The notes below the pieces were generated by a model. That model was not told where the DNA came from. It made no database searches and was given only the letters and a program-made list of their open reading frames with translations. DNA of 64,000 nucleotides, taken from Sporosarcina sp. Marseille-Q4063. Its GTDB lineage: Bacteria > Bacillota > Bacilli > Bacillales_A > Planococcaceae. The stretch covers positions 3,157,001 through 3,221,000 of the forward strand of contig NZ_CP070502.1 of NCBI RefSeq assembly GCF_018309085.1. The letters are read 5' to 3'. Of the stretch, positions 1 to 8,837 are shown piece after piece. The translations under genes were made by a program, and so were the position numbers. Positions within the stretch are counted from its first letter, which is position 1, and each line of letters begins with the position of its first letter.

Positions 1-475
1 AACTATACCGTTTTTTGCTTTTGCGTTAGGTGCAGGCATGAACTTGGCAAATTTCCTGAATCCTACTGTATTAGCTGGGGGATTAGCGCTTGCGGTTTTA
101 ACATTTGTTCTAACAGGTGGTGCGGGAATCCTTGTCTTTAAACTATTTAAGGAAAAGAGTTATATCGCACCGATTGCTGAAGCTTCAACAGCAGGTAATG
201 CGGCTGCAACACCGGCAGCAATTGCGGCTGCGGCGTCTGTGGCAGTTGCCTCAGGTGCAATGACTCCGGCAGAATTTGAAGCGATACAAAATATTGTACC
301 GATTGCTACCGCACAAATTTCCATATCAACAATTGCGACTACTTTACTATGTCCATTGGGTGTCATCTTGATGGATCGTTACCAAAGAAAAAGAGGTATT
401 GATGGCACGAAAGAGTATATTGTTGATACACAGAAAAGAACTAAAGCGACGTTAGAAAAAACAGTAAACAGTTAA
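1..475 (+). CDS. kdgT: 2-keto-3-deoxygluconate permease (KdgT family), C-terminal part
   Basis: Open from the window edge (codons start at base 2) to the TAA at 473-475, so the N-terminus is missing. The visible 157 residues open with IPFFAFALGAGMNL, which matches the segment IPFFAFALG of Escherichia coli KdgT. An Ala-rich region around ATPAAIAAAA and a last hydrophobic span with LLCPLGVILMD follow. KdgT proteins import 2-keto-3-deoxygluconate and related sugar acids with protons across the cytoplasmic membrane. The LarA-family gene starts 36 bases downstream, so permease and epimerase probably form one operon. The family is clear; the exact substrate is not. Confidence 0.85.
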   Translation, partial: TIPFFAFALGAGMNLANFLNPTVLAGGLALAVLTFVLTGGAGILVFKLFKEKSYIAPIAEASTAGNAAATPAAIAAAASVAVASGAMTPAEFEAIQNIVPIATAQISISTIATTLLCPLGVILMDRYQRKRGIDGTKEYIVDTQKRTKATLEKTVNS

Positions 476-511
476 ATGATCGTAAATAATATTGAAAAGG
501 TGATTTTAACG

Positions 512-1774
512 ATGAAGACAGAATTGTTATATGGGAAAGAAGGGCTGGAATTAGAGTTACCAGATCAATCTTTTCTAATTGAGCCGAAAAACTTGCCGAA
601 AGTGGAGGATGAAAAAGAATCTGTTCGACAGGCATTGCGTAATCCAATAGGCATGGAATCCTTAAAGGAGTCCGTAAAATCGACAGATACCGTTTCCATT
701 GTCATTAGTGACATTACACGTCCAACACCGAACCATATTTTGGTTCCTTTATTAATAGAAGAGTTGGATCATGTTCCACTAGAAAATTTTGTAATTATCA
801 ATGGGACAGGCACACATCGAGATCAGACAAGAGAAGAATTTGTCCAAATGCTTGGACCTTGGGTAGTGGATAATATTCGCATTATCAATAACGATTGTCA
901 CAACAAAGAGACGCTTGTAAATCTTGGTAAAAGTACGTTCGGATGCGATGTCTATCTAAATAAGGATTATGTTGAATCTGATTTCCGCATTGTGACTGGA
1001 TTCATCGAACCGCATTTCTTTGCTGGATTTTCAGGAGGGCCAAAGGGAATTATGCCTGGTATTGCTGGTATCGAAACGATCATGACCTTCCATAATGCAA
1101 GAATGATAGGGGATCCACTTTCCACATGGGGGAATATGGTTAACAATCCGTTACAAGATATGACACGCGAGATTAATGCAATGTGTAAACCGGATTTTAT
1201 GTTGAATGTTACTTTAAATCGGGAAAAGGAAATTACGGCAGTTTTTGCCGGAGAGCTTTACGAAGCGCATGATAAGGGGTGTGCTTTTACAAAAGAACAT
1301 GCGATGTTTCGTTGTGAAGAACGTTTTGACGTTGTAATTGCTTCCAATTCAGGTTATCCGCTTGACCAAAATCTCTATCAAGCTGTAAAAGGCATGAGTG
1401 CAGCCCATAAAATTGTTAAAGAAGGCGGTTCAATCATTATGGCGTCCGAGTGCTCGGATGGCTTACCGGATCATGGGAATTATTCGAAGATATTTGATTT
1501 CGCAAAATCACCTCATGAATTACTGGATCTGATTAATGACCCTGAATTTAAGATGTTTGATCAGTGGCAAGTACAAAAACAAGCGGTGATTCAAGTATGG
1601 GCAGATGTATACGTGTATTCCAAATTAACAGACGAACAGGTAACAGGGGCAATGTTAAAAGTATCTCATGATATTGAACAGACAGTAGAAGAGTTAAAGA
1701 AAAAATACGGAGAAAATATGTCGATTGCCGTTTTACCTTTAGGACCTTTAACGATCCCATTTGTAGAAGAATAA
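512..1774 (+). CDS. larA: LarA-family nickel-dependent 2-hydroxyacid racemase/epimerase
   Basis: A 420-residue LarA-family protein. LarA enzymes use a nickel pincer cofactor to racemise or epimerise 2-hydroxyacids in the cytoplasm. Family landmarks are intact: RPTP near the N-terminus, GTGTHR (catalytic His), EPHFFAGFSGGPK (second catalytic His and the cofactor-bearing Lys ten residues later) and FHNA (nickel-ligand His). I chose ATG 512 over an in-frame start at 476 because AAAAGG at 496-500 lies about ten bases before it and the family begins here. LarA homologues act on several substrates besides lactate. The upstream KdgT-like permease suggests a sugar acid such as gluconate or ketogluconate; that is inference. 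Confidence 0.88.
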   Translation: MKTELLYGKEGLELELPDQSFLIEPKNLPKVEDEKESVRQALRNPIGMESLKESVKSTDTVSIVISDITRPTPNHILVPLLIEELDHVPLENFVIINGTGTHRDQTREEFVQMLGPWVVDNIRIINNDCHNKETLVNLGKSTFGCDVYLNKDYVESDFRIVTGFIEPHFFAGFSGGPKGIMPGIAGIETIMTFHNARMIGDPLSTWGNMVNNPLQDMTREINAMCKPDFMLNVTLNREKEITAVFAGELYEAHDKGCAFTKEHAMFRCEERFDVVIASNSGYPLDQNLYQAVKGMSAAHKIVKEGGSIIMASECSDGLPDHGNYSKIFDFAKSPHELLDLINDPEFKMFDQWQVQKQAVIQVWADVYVYSKLTDEQVTGAMLKVSHDIEQTVEELKKKYGENMSIAVLPLGPLTIPFVEE

Positions 1775-1799
1775 AAATAAATAAAGCGAGGCGAGTGTC

Positions 1800-2633
1800 A
1801 TGAATGAAATGTTGAATGAGAAGAATGAACGGTTAGGTGAAATCCTATCTGATATGGGAAGTGTAATTGTAGCTTTTTCGGGCGGCGTAGATAGTGCATT
1901 GGTATTGAAGCGTGCACAGCAGGAACTTGGAAATCGGGTTTTAGCTGTTGTAGTAGGTTCGGAGTTATTCCGTCAAGAGGAATTTGATAAAGCGGTAAAA
2001 CTTGCGGAAGATATGGGTGTACGGGTTCTGAAAACAGAAATTAAGGAACTAGAAGATCCGGGTGTTGCAGCCAATAATCCCGATAGTTGGTATTACAGTA
2101 AGAAATTGCTTTATGCCCATTTAAATCAATTAGCAAAAGAGCAAGGCTTCGACTATGTGCTTGACGGCATGATTATGGATGATTTGGGTGATTTCCGACC
2201 GGGTCTCAAAGCAAGAACGGAAGCTGGCGTTCGAAGTGTGTTACAAGAAGCCCGTTTATACAAAACCGAAGTACGCGCCTTGTCCAAAGAACTTGAGCTT
2301 CCAGTTTGGAATAAGCCAGCGTCATGCAGTCTTGCTTCACGAATTCCTTATGGAACAAAGATCGATAAGCATAAAATTGAACAAGTAGACCAAGCAGAGC
2401 GATTTATCATGAAGCTTGGGATTGAAACAGTGCGCGTTCGTTACCACGGCAATGTGGCGCGTATTGAAGTTCCTGCTGAGGAGATGCCGAAACTACTAAA
2501 GCAGCATGATCAAATACAACTGAAGTTCACAGCACTTGGATTTACGTATGTATCATTGGATTTACAGGGATACCGTACAGGAAGTATGAATGAAGTTTTA
2601 CCAGATGAAGCGAAGGAAAAAGCAATTAGTTAA
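1800..2633 (+). CDS. larE: ATP-dependent sacrificial sulfur transferase LarE
   Basis: A 277-residue LarE. The enzyme adenylates the cofactor precursor and donates sulfur to build the nickel-pincer nucleotide of LarA. The PP-loop FSGGVDS lies at residues 26-32. NKPASC ends at Cys176, the same number as the sacrificial cysteine of Lactiplantibacillus LarE, so it should use its own cysteine sulfur. It lies 25 bases after larA behind AGGCGAG. LarB (carboxylase) and LarC (nickel insertase), needed to finish the cofactor, are not in this window and are presumably upstream of base 1 or elsewhere. A strong terminator follows. Confidence 0.92.
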   Translation: MNEMLNEKNERLGEILSDMGSVIVAFSGGVDSALVLKRAQQELGNRVLAVVVGSELFRQEEFDKAVKLAEDMGVRVLKTEIKELEDPGVAANNPDSWYYSKKLLYAHLNQLAKEQGFDYVLDGMIMDDLGDFRPGLKARTEAGVRSVLQEARLYKTEVRALSKELELPVWNKPASCSLASRIPYGTKIDKHKIEQVDQAERFIMKLGIETVRVRYHGNVARIEVPAEEMPKLLKQHDQIQLKFTALGFTYVSLDLQGYRTGSMNEVLPDEAKEKAIS

Positions 2634-2661
2634 TTATAATACGGATTTTAAACTATAGAAA

Positions 2662-2697
2662 AGATGCTACTGAATTTAATTCAGTAGCATCTTTTTG
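2662..2697 (+). terminator. Rho-independent terminator after larE
   Basis: A 13-bp perfect stem (AGATGCTACTGAA with TTCAGTAGCATCT) and a short A/T loop, followed by TTTTT, 29 bases after the larE stop. It ends the kdgT-larA-larE operon. Confidence 0.9.
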
Positions 2698-2751
2698 TGC
2701 TTTGTAGCGATTTTCTCTAATGGGTGAAAGTCCCTAACGTGCCGAATTTCA

Positions 2752-2790
2752 GGTACCTGTACGAGAAACAATTTCAGGTACCCAATTTCA
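2752..2790. repeat. Truncated left-end copies of the GGTACC repeat (ladder)
   Basis: Two partial copies of the repeat's left end precede the full copy. The first keeps 18 bases (GGTACCTGTACGAGAAAC at 2752-2769); the second keeps only GGTACC (2777-2782). Each is preceded by the same flank, AATTTCA, which also precedes the full element at 2791. The 42 kb copy shows the same truncation points. Confidence 0.8.
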
Positions 2791-2935
2791 GGTACCTGTG
2801 CAAGAAACTATTCCAACAATACACTACAATTGCATAAAATAAAAGGGGGCATCGACTGTGTCACGCTTTGTCGATACCTCTTTGGGTTTTTATTCGAAGT
2901 TGTGAATTGTCATAAATGCACCTTGCACAGGTACC
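2791..2935. repeat. GGTACC palindromic repeat, full copy 1
   Basis: A 145-bp copy of the dispersed element. It starts GGTACCTGTGCAAG, ends CTTGCACAGGTACC, and has a central stem-loop around GTGTCACGCTTT with arms ATCGAC/GTCGAT, followed by a T-rich run. No ORF. It lies in the 560-bp gene-free stretch between larE and the asparaginase gene. Confidence 0.95.
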
Positions 2936-3013
2936 TAATTTTGTATGGATATAAACAGATTTACTGTATTAAAAAATTACATTTATAAAAGTAATACAGC
3001 AAACAATCCTATA

Positions 3014-3053
3014 AAAATGAGCTAGGGGTAAAATTTACCTAGCTCATTTTTTA
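3014..3053. terminator. Orphan bidirectional terminator-like hairpin
   Basis: A 13-bp perfect stem (AAAATGAGCTAGG with CCTAGCTCATTTT) flanked by A and T runs on both sides, so it could terminate in either direction. No gene ends here now. It may be left from a deleted gene, since this gap also holds repeat copies. Confidence 0.75.
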
Positions 3054-3193
3054 TTAGGAAAAATTACATGTTTTCCATTGTGTGAAAGGTCCCGATGTTC
3101 GTAATATGATGAATTATTTAATTATTGGGTTGTAATGTGTTGTAATGTGGGTTAGAGTAATTAGAAAGTATAGACTACTAGGGGGAAGATGCC

Positions 3194-4219
3194 ATGGATG
3201 CGGAACATTTAGTGGATGTGATTAGGGGAAATCTTGTTGAAAGTGAACATTGGGGGCATATTGCGGTCGTGAATGGTGACGGCGAAGTTCTTTATTCCAA
3301 TGGGGATCCGAATCGGGTGACTTTTGCTCGCTCCTCGATGAAACCGTTGCAAGCCATTCCGATTGTTGAAACCGGTGCGGCGACGGCTTATGAATTAGAC
3401 CAGGCCGATTTGTCATTGGCTTGTGCGTCCCATAGTGGAGAAGATCAGCATACGGATCGTGTTAAATCGATTCTTGGTCGACTTGGTTTAACACCGAGTA
3501 GTTTGAAGTGCGGGACACATCCGCCGAGATGGAAAGAAACTTATGATGCATTAATAAAATCCGGTACCGAAGTTACTGCAGAATACAATAATTGTTCGGG
3601 TAAACATAGCGGCATGTTGGCGACCGCGATACATATGGGTGAAAGTGTAGAAGATTACTATAAGACGGATCATCCAGTTCAACAAAGAATCATGGAGGTA
3701 ATCAGTGATCTGGCTGAAGTTCCGGTTGATGAAATTGAAATTGGGATTGACGGTTGTGGTGTTCCAGTTCACGGTATTCCACTGAAAAATCTTGCAATGA
3801 GCTTTGCTAAAATGGCGAATCCTTCATCTCAACCAGAGGAGCGAAGAAAAGCAATTGAACAAGTAACGTCCTCAATGATGGCAGCACCAGAAATGGTCGC
3901 CGGTACGGAACGTTTTTGTTCAGATTTCATGAGAGTTGAAGAAGGTCGCATGTTTGGGAAAGGCGGCGCAGAAGGGGTTTACTGTATCGGCGATCTTGTA
4001 ACTGGTCTTGGAATTGCGATTAAAATTGAAGATGGTGCGGGTCGTGCAACTTCGCCTGTTGCGGTTGAGGTGTTAGAGCAGCTAGGGTTACTGACTGAAA
4101 AACAAAAGGGACTTTTACGTGATTATCATTATCCTAAGTTGAAAAATTGCAGAGATGAAGTTATTGGACAACTGCGTCCAGCGTTTACATTGAAAAAGAG
4201 CGTGCACTCATTTTCATGA
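3194..4219 (+). CDS. L-asparaginase, Rhizobium-type (class 3, Zn-dependent)
   Basis: A 341-residue cytoplasmic asparaginase of the Asparaginase_II family, typified by Rhizobium etli ReAV, which hydrolyses asparagine to aspartate and ammonia. The family's two Ser-Lys tandems and metal site line up: RSSMK (Ser47, Lys50), ASHS (Ser79), NNCSGK (Cys134, Lys137) and DGCGVP (Cys188). Spacing agrees within one residue with Ser48/Lys51, Ser80, Cys135/Lys138 and Cys189 of ReAV. GGGGGAAG precedes ATG 3194. It heads a block of regulator, dipeptidase and peptide importer, pointing to nitrogen from peptides and amides. It is unrelated in fold to the usual AnsA/AnsB. Confidence 0.9.
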   Translation: MDAEHLVDVIRGNLVESEHWGHIAVVNGDGEVLYSNGDPNRVTFARSSMKPLQAIPIVETGAATAYELDQADLSLACASHSGEDQHTDRVKSILGRLGLTPSSLKCGTHPPRWKETYDALIKSGTEVTAEYNNCSGKHSGMLATAIHMGESVEDYYKTDHPVQQRIMEVISDLAEVPVDEIEIGIDGCGVPVHGIPLKNLAMSFAKMANPSSQPEERRKAIEQVTSSMMAAPEMVAGTERFCSDFMRVEEGRMFGKGGAEGVYCIGDLVTGLGIAIKIEDGAGRATSPVAVEVLEQLGLLTEKQKGLLRDYHYPKLKNCRDEVIGQLRPAFTLKKSVHSFS

Positions 4220-4244
4220 AGGAAAGGGGTGCCATGTTAACGAG

Positions 4245-5195
4245 ATGCGGAAAGTTCATATCATATCCATACAGAAAAGTTATTTAGATATTATTGTTAA
4301 TCAATTAGTAGATATCTTTGGCGGGAAAGTTGAACTATCAGCGATCACTTTGCATGAAATGACGAAAGGCATCATTTCAGAAGAAGATATCGTTGTCTTG
4401 TCGAAAGAAATCATAAAAGGGCTTGCACGTTCATTTATTCCAGAAGCATGTCCAATCATCATCGCGCAACGGGAAGTAAACATAGCGGCCACGAAAGAAC
4501 TTTATAAATTGCCAAAAGGTCAACAAATACTGGTTATTAACGACACAGTTGAACATGCGGAAGAAACAGCCATTTCTCTTGAAAATATATATTTTGAGCA
4601 CGAATATACAGCCTTTGATCCAACGGGTTTAATTCCTGAAAATATCAGTTGGATCGTGACTCCCGGTGAGATGGAATTGGTACCGAAGGGTTTTACGAAT
4701 GTAATTGATATTGGGCCTAGAGGATTGGATTTCAATACTGTGTTGAAAATCGCGAATCTACTCGACATTGAGAAGGACCATACCTCATTTGTGAATCTAT
4801 TTTTCAAATCACAGTTATCATTATTGGAAAAATCACGGGATGCACGTAATGATTTTATGGACAAGAAAATAATCGAGCATTCGAACGGAAATGGTTCATT
4901 ATCGACAGAGGCTATGGGTTTAATTATCGAGAAAATTGAGGCGCATGGTTTTTTAGAAGAAAGCTTGGCAATCTTAGAGATTTATAAAGAAACGAAGAAA
5001 AACTTCGAATCCATAGGTCGGACAAAAGTGAAAATAAGTTTACGCGACAAAGGAATTAATTTGACAGATCAGCAACTACGGCTTCGGTTAGAGATCATGC
5101 AGGAATTGGGTCTCTTAAATGCACGTCTGGGTAGAGGCGGTACGAAATTGTCGGGTAAAGGCGAGGCGTTTTTAAAGCAACAGCGAAGTATGTAG
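4245..5195 (+). CDS. Putative transcriptional regulator with C-terminal winged helix
   Basis: A 316-residue soluble protein with no membrane segment. Residues about 1-190 form an alternating alpha/beta sensor-like region weakly reminiscent of PrpR-type N-terminal domains. The C-terminal 80 residues hold a helical stretch (IGRTKVKISLRDKG, then LTDQQLRLRLEIMQELG) and a Gly-rich wing (LGRGGTKLSGKG), the layout of a winged-helix DNA-binding domain. No AAA+ sigma-54 domain is present. It lies 25 bases after the asparaginase gene and 17 before the dipeptidase gene, so it probably controls this operon, perhaps sensing an amino acid or dipeptide. The family assignment is tentative. Confidence 0.55.
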   Translation: MRKVHIISIQKSYLDIIVNQLVDIFGGKVELSAITLHEMTKGIISEEDIVVLSKEIIKGLARSFIPEACPIIIAQREVNIAATKELYKLPKGQQILVINDTVEHAEETAISLENIYFEHEYTAFDPTGLIPENISWIVTPGEMELVPKGFTNVIDIGPRGLDFNTVLKIANLLDIEKDHTSFVNLFFKSQLSLLEKSRDARNDFMDKKIIEHSNGNGSLSTEAMGLIIEKIEAHGFLEESLAILEIYKETKKNFESIGRTKVKISLRDKGINLTDQQLRLRLEIMQELGLLNARLGRGGTKLSGKGEAFLKQQRSM

Positions 5196-5212
5196 AAAAG
5201 GAGGGGATAAGT

Positions 5213-6139
5213 TTGCAGGTAATCGATATGCATTGTGATGTGTTACTTAGATTGTATTTCTCGAAAGGCAAGTCGAAATTTGAAAATGCGGCGGAACTTG
5301 ATGCTAGTTATGAAAAACTGAAAAAAGGCGGCGTAAAAGTACAAGCATTCGCTATTTTTGTTCCCCCGGAAATGAAGTCGGAACAAAAATTCCAGGCTGC
5401 TTTAGATCAAATACATTATTTCTATACGGATGTCCTTGGAAATAACCCATCTATGAAAATTATCAAGGAATGGGGAGATATTGATCGCTTACAAGACAAT
5501 GAGATTGGGGCTTTATTGACATTGGAAGGGGTCGATGCAATCGGAAATGACCTTCAAAAATTAACGATTCTTTATGAATTAGGGGTTCGGTCAATTGGCC
5601 TTACGTGGAATAATTCAAATTTGGCAGCTGATGGTGCTCGGGAAAGACGTGCGGCGGGAATTACATCGTTCGGCAGTGAAATCATTGAATTCAACAATCG
5701 TCATAAAATCTTGACGGATGTATCCCATTTGAGTGAGAAATCTTTTTGGGATGTCATGGATGAGGCGAAGTATCCGATAGCGAGCCACTCCAATTCCAAA
5801 ACGATTTGTGATCATGTTCGAAATCTTTCTGATGATCAGGCAAGAGCGATGTTTGAAAAAAATAGTATGATCCACGTCGTTTATAATCCCCCGTTTGTGA
5901 AGGACAGGGAAGAAGTGGTTATTTCCGATTTGATAGAACATATCGATCACTTCTGTTCGTTGGGCGGGGTGAACCACGTAGGATTGGGTTCCGACTTTGA
6001 TGGAATTGCTACTAAAATTATTGATTTGGAAGATGGATCCAAGCATCCGAATTTATTGAATGAATTATTGAAACGATATAGTGAGGACGAGGTTAAAGGT
6101 TTCGCTTATCAAAACTTCTTGAATTGTCGTCCGACGTAA
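5213..6139 (+). CDS. Dipeptidase, peptidase family M19 (membrane dipeptidase family)
   Basis: A 308-residue zinc dipeptidase. The family signatures appear in order: IDMHCD near the N-terminus (metal His-x-Asp), TLEG (bridging Glu), TDVSH, ASHSN and GLGSDFDG. M19 enzymes cleave dipeptides, including those with D-residues, and this one lacks a signal peptide, so it should act in the cytoplasm. The TTG start at 5213 follows GGAGGGG at a good distance, and the next residues match the family start. The last few residues (FLNCRPT) depart from the usual NFLRV ending. Next to a peptide importer, it should split imported dipeptides. Confidence 0.92.
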   Translation: MQVIDMHCDVLLRLYFSKGKSKFENAAELDASYEKLKKGGVKVQAFAIFVPPEMKSEQKFQAALDQIHYFYTDVLGNNPSMKIIKEWGDIDRLQDNEIGALLTLEGVDAIGNDLQKLTILYELGVRSIGLTWNNSNLAADGARERRAAGITSFGSEIIEFNNRHKILTDVSHLSEKSFWDVMDEAKYPIASHSNSKTICDHVRNLSDDQARAMFEKNSMIHVVYNPPFVKDREEVVISDLIEHIDHFCSLGGVNHVGLGSDFDGIATKIIDLEDGSKHPNLLNELLKRYSEDEVKGFAYQNFLNCRPT

Positions 6140-6199
6140 CCAGGGTTTTATTGCAACAAAAAATAAGCTTTTAAAAAAACTATCAAGGGGGAAAAACGA

Positions 6200-7840
6200 A
6201 TGAAGAAGAGATTTAGTCTTGTACTGACAATCATGCTTGCGTTATCGATTTTCTTAAGCGGTTGTGGATTTTCAGATACCAAGAAAAATGACGGTGATAC
6301 CGGAAAAGATGATGCGAAAGAAAAGGTCGCTAATCTTAGTTTGAATAATGATATTCCCGATTTAAACCAAGTATTAACAACAGATGGTATATCATTTTCA
6401 ATCTTGAATAACGTCATGGAAGGATTGTATCGGTTAGGTAAAGATCATAATCCAGAACCGGCAATGGCGGAAAGTGTTGATGTTTCCGATGACAAATTGA
6501 CGTATACGTTCCATTTAAGAGATGGTATCAAATGGAGTAACGGTGATCCAGTGACAGCTGAAGATTTCAAGTATTCATGGTTACGAGCGATGCACCCAGA
6601 TACTTCAGGTGCTTATGCGGATATCCTTTATAACTATATCGTCGGCGGGGAAGAGTTTTTCGAGGGTGAAGCAGATGAATCCGCGGTAGCTATCGATGCA
6701 AAAGACGCAAAAACTTTGGAAGTGACATTAAAAACGCCAACACCATTTTTCCTTGGTTTAACGGCATTTGTTACTTATTTCCCGTTGAATGAAAAGTTTA
6801 TCGATGAGATTGGCGATGAAAAGTTTGCATTAACTGCAGATTCGATTTTATATAATGGACCTTTTGTGATGACGGAATATAACCAAGCCCAAGGTGTGAG
6901 CTTGGAGAAGAATGAGCACTATTGGGATATCGATAATGTCGATTTGGATAAAGCGACAATGAAAGTGATCAAGGAGAATAGTACGGCGTTGAATTTATAT
7001 GAGGCTGGAGATTTGGACCGCGTTTATTTAGCGTCAGCAGATGTTGACTCGTATAAGGACGATGCGGAATTTGGAACGGAAACTGAATTTATATCATGGT
7101 ATCTGCAGTTTAACTTCCTAGAAAAACCGTTTGATAACGTTAATATTCGTAAAGCGTTTCAATTGGCTTACGACCAAGAAGTACTGACAAAAAACATCTT
7201 GAATAATGGTTCTGAACCTGCTTATGGGCTTGTCGCGGCGGGTGTACACGGTAACGATGATAAGACGTTCCGTGAGTTGAATGGCGATATTATTAAACCG
7301 GATTATGAAAAAGCTAAGGAATATTTGGCAAAAGGAATAGAGGAAATCGGTGGGGAACTTCCGCCATTGGAAATATTGACTGCGGATGACACGATCGCGA
7401 AAGATACCGCGACTTTCCTTCAAAGTCAATTCAAAAAGAACATTGACGTTGATGTTAATATCGTAACGAAACCTTACAGCGGACGTTTGGACGCAATGAG
7501 AGAACATGATTACCAAATGGGTATTTCTAGATGGGGTTCTGATTACAACGATGCTTTGGACATTTTGGATTTATGGAAAGGTGATCCACCGAGAGGACTG
7601 CGCGGTAGTTATTCAAGCGAAGAATATATGGCCTTTATTGACAATGCAATCGCAGAAAAAGATGAGGAAAAGCGTCTGCAAATGTTAATGGATGCTGAGA
7701 AACTTATGCTTGTTGATGACGGAACATTAGGACCACTTTATTTTGAAGGGCAAGCATTTCTGCAAAAGCCATACATGAAAAATTATGTAACACATCCGTA
7801 TGGTGCCTCAGTAGAGTTGAAGTATATAACAATAGAATAG
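6200..7840 (+). CDS. Peptide ABC transporter substrate-binding lipoprotein (OppA-like)
   Basis: A 546-residue extracellular solute-binding protein, family 5. The signal peptide ends with lipobox LSGC, so it is a lipoprotein on the outer face of the membrane. The family signature region (YTFHLRDGIKWSNGDPVTAEDF) is intact, and the length is normal for OppA. Start ATG 6200 follows AAGGGGG. A short stem-loop separates it from the permease genes, which would give more binding protein than permease. The neighbouring dipeptidase suggests di- or oligopeptides as ligands. Confidence 0.92.
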   Translation: MKKRFSLVLTIMLALSIFLSGCGFSDTKKNDGDTGKDDAKEKVANLSLNNDIPDLNQVLTTDGISFSILNNVMEGLYRLGKDHNPEPAMAESVDVSDDKLTYTFHLRDGIKWSNGDPVTAEDFKYSWLRAMHPDTSGAYADILYNYIVGGEEFFEGEADESAVAIDAKDAKTLEVTLKTPTPFFLGLTAFVTYFPLNEKFIDEIGDEKFALTADSILYNGPFVMTEYNQAQGVSLEKNEHYWDIDNVDLDKATMKVIKENSTALNLYEAGDLDRVYLASADVDSYKDDAEFGTETEFISWYLQFNFLEKPFDNVNIRKAFQLAYDQEVLTKNILNNGSEPAYGLVAAGVHGNDDKTFRELNGDIIKPDYEKAKEYLAKGIEEIGGELPPLEILTADDTIAKDTATFLQSQFKKNIDVDVNIVTKPYSGRLDAMREHDYQMGISRWGSDYNDALDILDLWKGDPPRGLRGSYSSEEYMAFIDNAIAEKDEEKRLQMLMDAEKLMLVDDGTLGPLYFEGQAFLQKPYMKNYVTHPYGASVELKYITIE

Positions 7841-7847
7841 AAAAAGA

Positions 7848-7872
7848 AGAGAGGTTGAAGCCTCTCTTTCTA
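7848..7872 (+). terminator. Stem-loop attenuator between oppA-like and oppB-like genes
   Basis: Stem AGAGAGG / CCTCTCT with a six-base loop and a T-rich run, 8 bases after the binding-protein stop. It is short and its T run is interrupted, so it probably terminates partially or protects the upstream mRNA end. Confidence 0.6.
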
Positions 7873-7897
7873 TTTCTCTCAGATATGAGGTGTGAAT

Positions 7898-8833
7898 GTG
7901 AAAAAGTATGTTATTGTGCGTCTTGTTAATATTGTCATCACGTTATTTATCATTGCCTCCGCAACTTTTTTCCTGATGAAAATGCTTCCTGGTTCGCCAT
8001 TTGATGAGGAGAAGCTTTCCGAACTTACGGATGAAGCACGTTTGGAATTCCTTGAACGATATGGTCTGAATGATCCCGTTATGGTTCAGTATGCAAAGTA
8101 TTTGGGAAATATCGTGAAGGGAGATTTGGGAATCTCTTATTATTTCAAAGGTCAGGATGTAAGTTCGCTGATTATTGATCGAATCGGACCTTCAGCAACG
8201 ATTGGCCTTCAGGCAGTATTACTGGGGCTTTCCGTAGGATTGATATTGGGAATGGTTGCAGCTTTTCGACATAACACGGGATGGGACTATGCAACTATGG
8301 TCATTGCTGTTCTCGGTGTATCGATACCCAACTTTGTATTAGCAGCATTATTGCAATACTATGTCGGGTTGAAGTGGGGAGTTTTACCGATTGCCTATTG
8401 GGAAAATTATTCGAGTTCGGTGATGCCGACGATGGCGTTATCGTTGACTGTCATTGCTATGGTCGCTCGTTTTATGCGTAATGAAATGCTGGAGGTTTTA
8501 CAGCAGGATTATATTATTACCGCAAGATCAAAAGGAATTGGTCAATGGGCAGTCATTATTAAACATGCAGTCCGAAATGCGCTTATTCCGGTTATTACGA
8601 TTCTGGGGCCGATTGCTGTTAGTTTATTGACGGGTTCGTTGGTTATAGAAAATATATTTGGTATTCCAGGTATTGGTAGTCTGTTTGTGGATTCTATTAA
8701 AGTCAGTGATTACACAACGATTATGGGACTAACTCTATTCTACAGTGCATTTTTCATCTTAACGATCTTGATTGTTGACCTACTTTATGGACTAGTGGAC
8801 CCACGAATCCGGATTAATGGCGTGAAGGAGTGA
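7898..8833 (+). CDS. Peptide ABC transporter permease (OppB/DppB-like)
   Basis: A roughly 311-residue inner-membrane permease of the BPD_transp_1 family with six predicted membrane spans. The N-terminal span is typical of OppB. The EAA loop that contacts the ATPase reads about DYIITARSKGIGQWAVIIKHAVRNA. GTG 7898 is preferred over GTG 7892 because GAGG at 7887-7890 would touch the earlier start but lies seven bases before this one. The OppC-like gene follows after 4 bases. Confidence 0.92.
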   Translation: MKKYVIVRLVNIVITLFIIASATFFLMKMLPGSPFDEEKLSELTDEARLEFLERYGLNDPVMVQYAKYLGNIVKGDLGISYYFKGQDVSSLIIDRIGPSATIGLQAVLLGLSVGLILGMVAAFRHNTGWDYATMVIAVLGVSIPNFVLAALLQYYVGLKWGVLPIAYWENYSSSVMPTMALSLTVIAMVARFMRNEMLEVLQQDYIITARSKGIGQWAVIIKHAVRNALIPVITILGPIAVSLLTGSLVIENIFGIPGIGSLFVDSIKVSDYTTIMGLTLFYSAFFILTILIVDLLYGLVDPRIRINGVKE

Positions 8834-8837
8834 GGAA

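Noticed and set aside
3130..3175. Promoter for the asparaginase gene with doubled TTGTAATGTG
   Set aside because: TATAGA could be a -10 box, but the TTGTAA candidates are not at a workable distance; not claimed as a feature.
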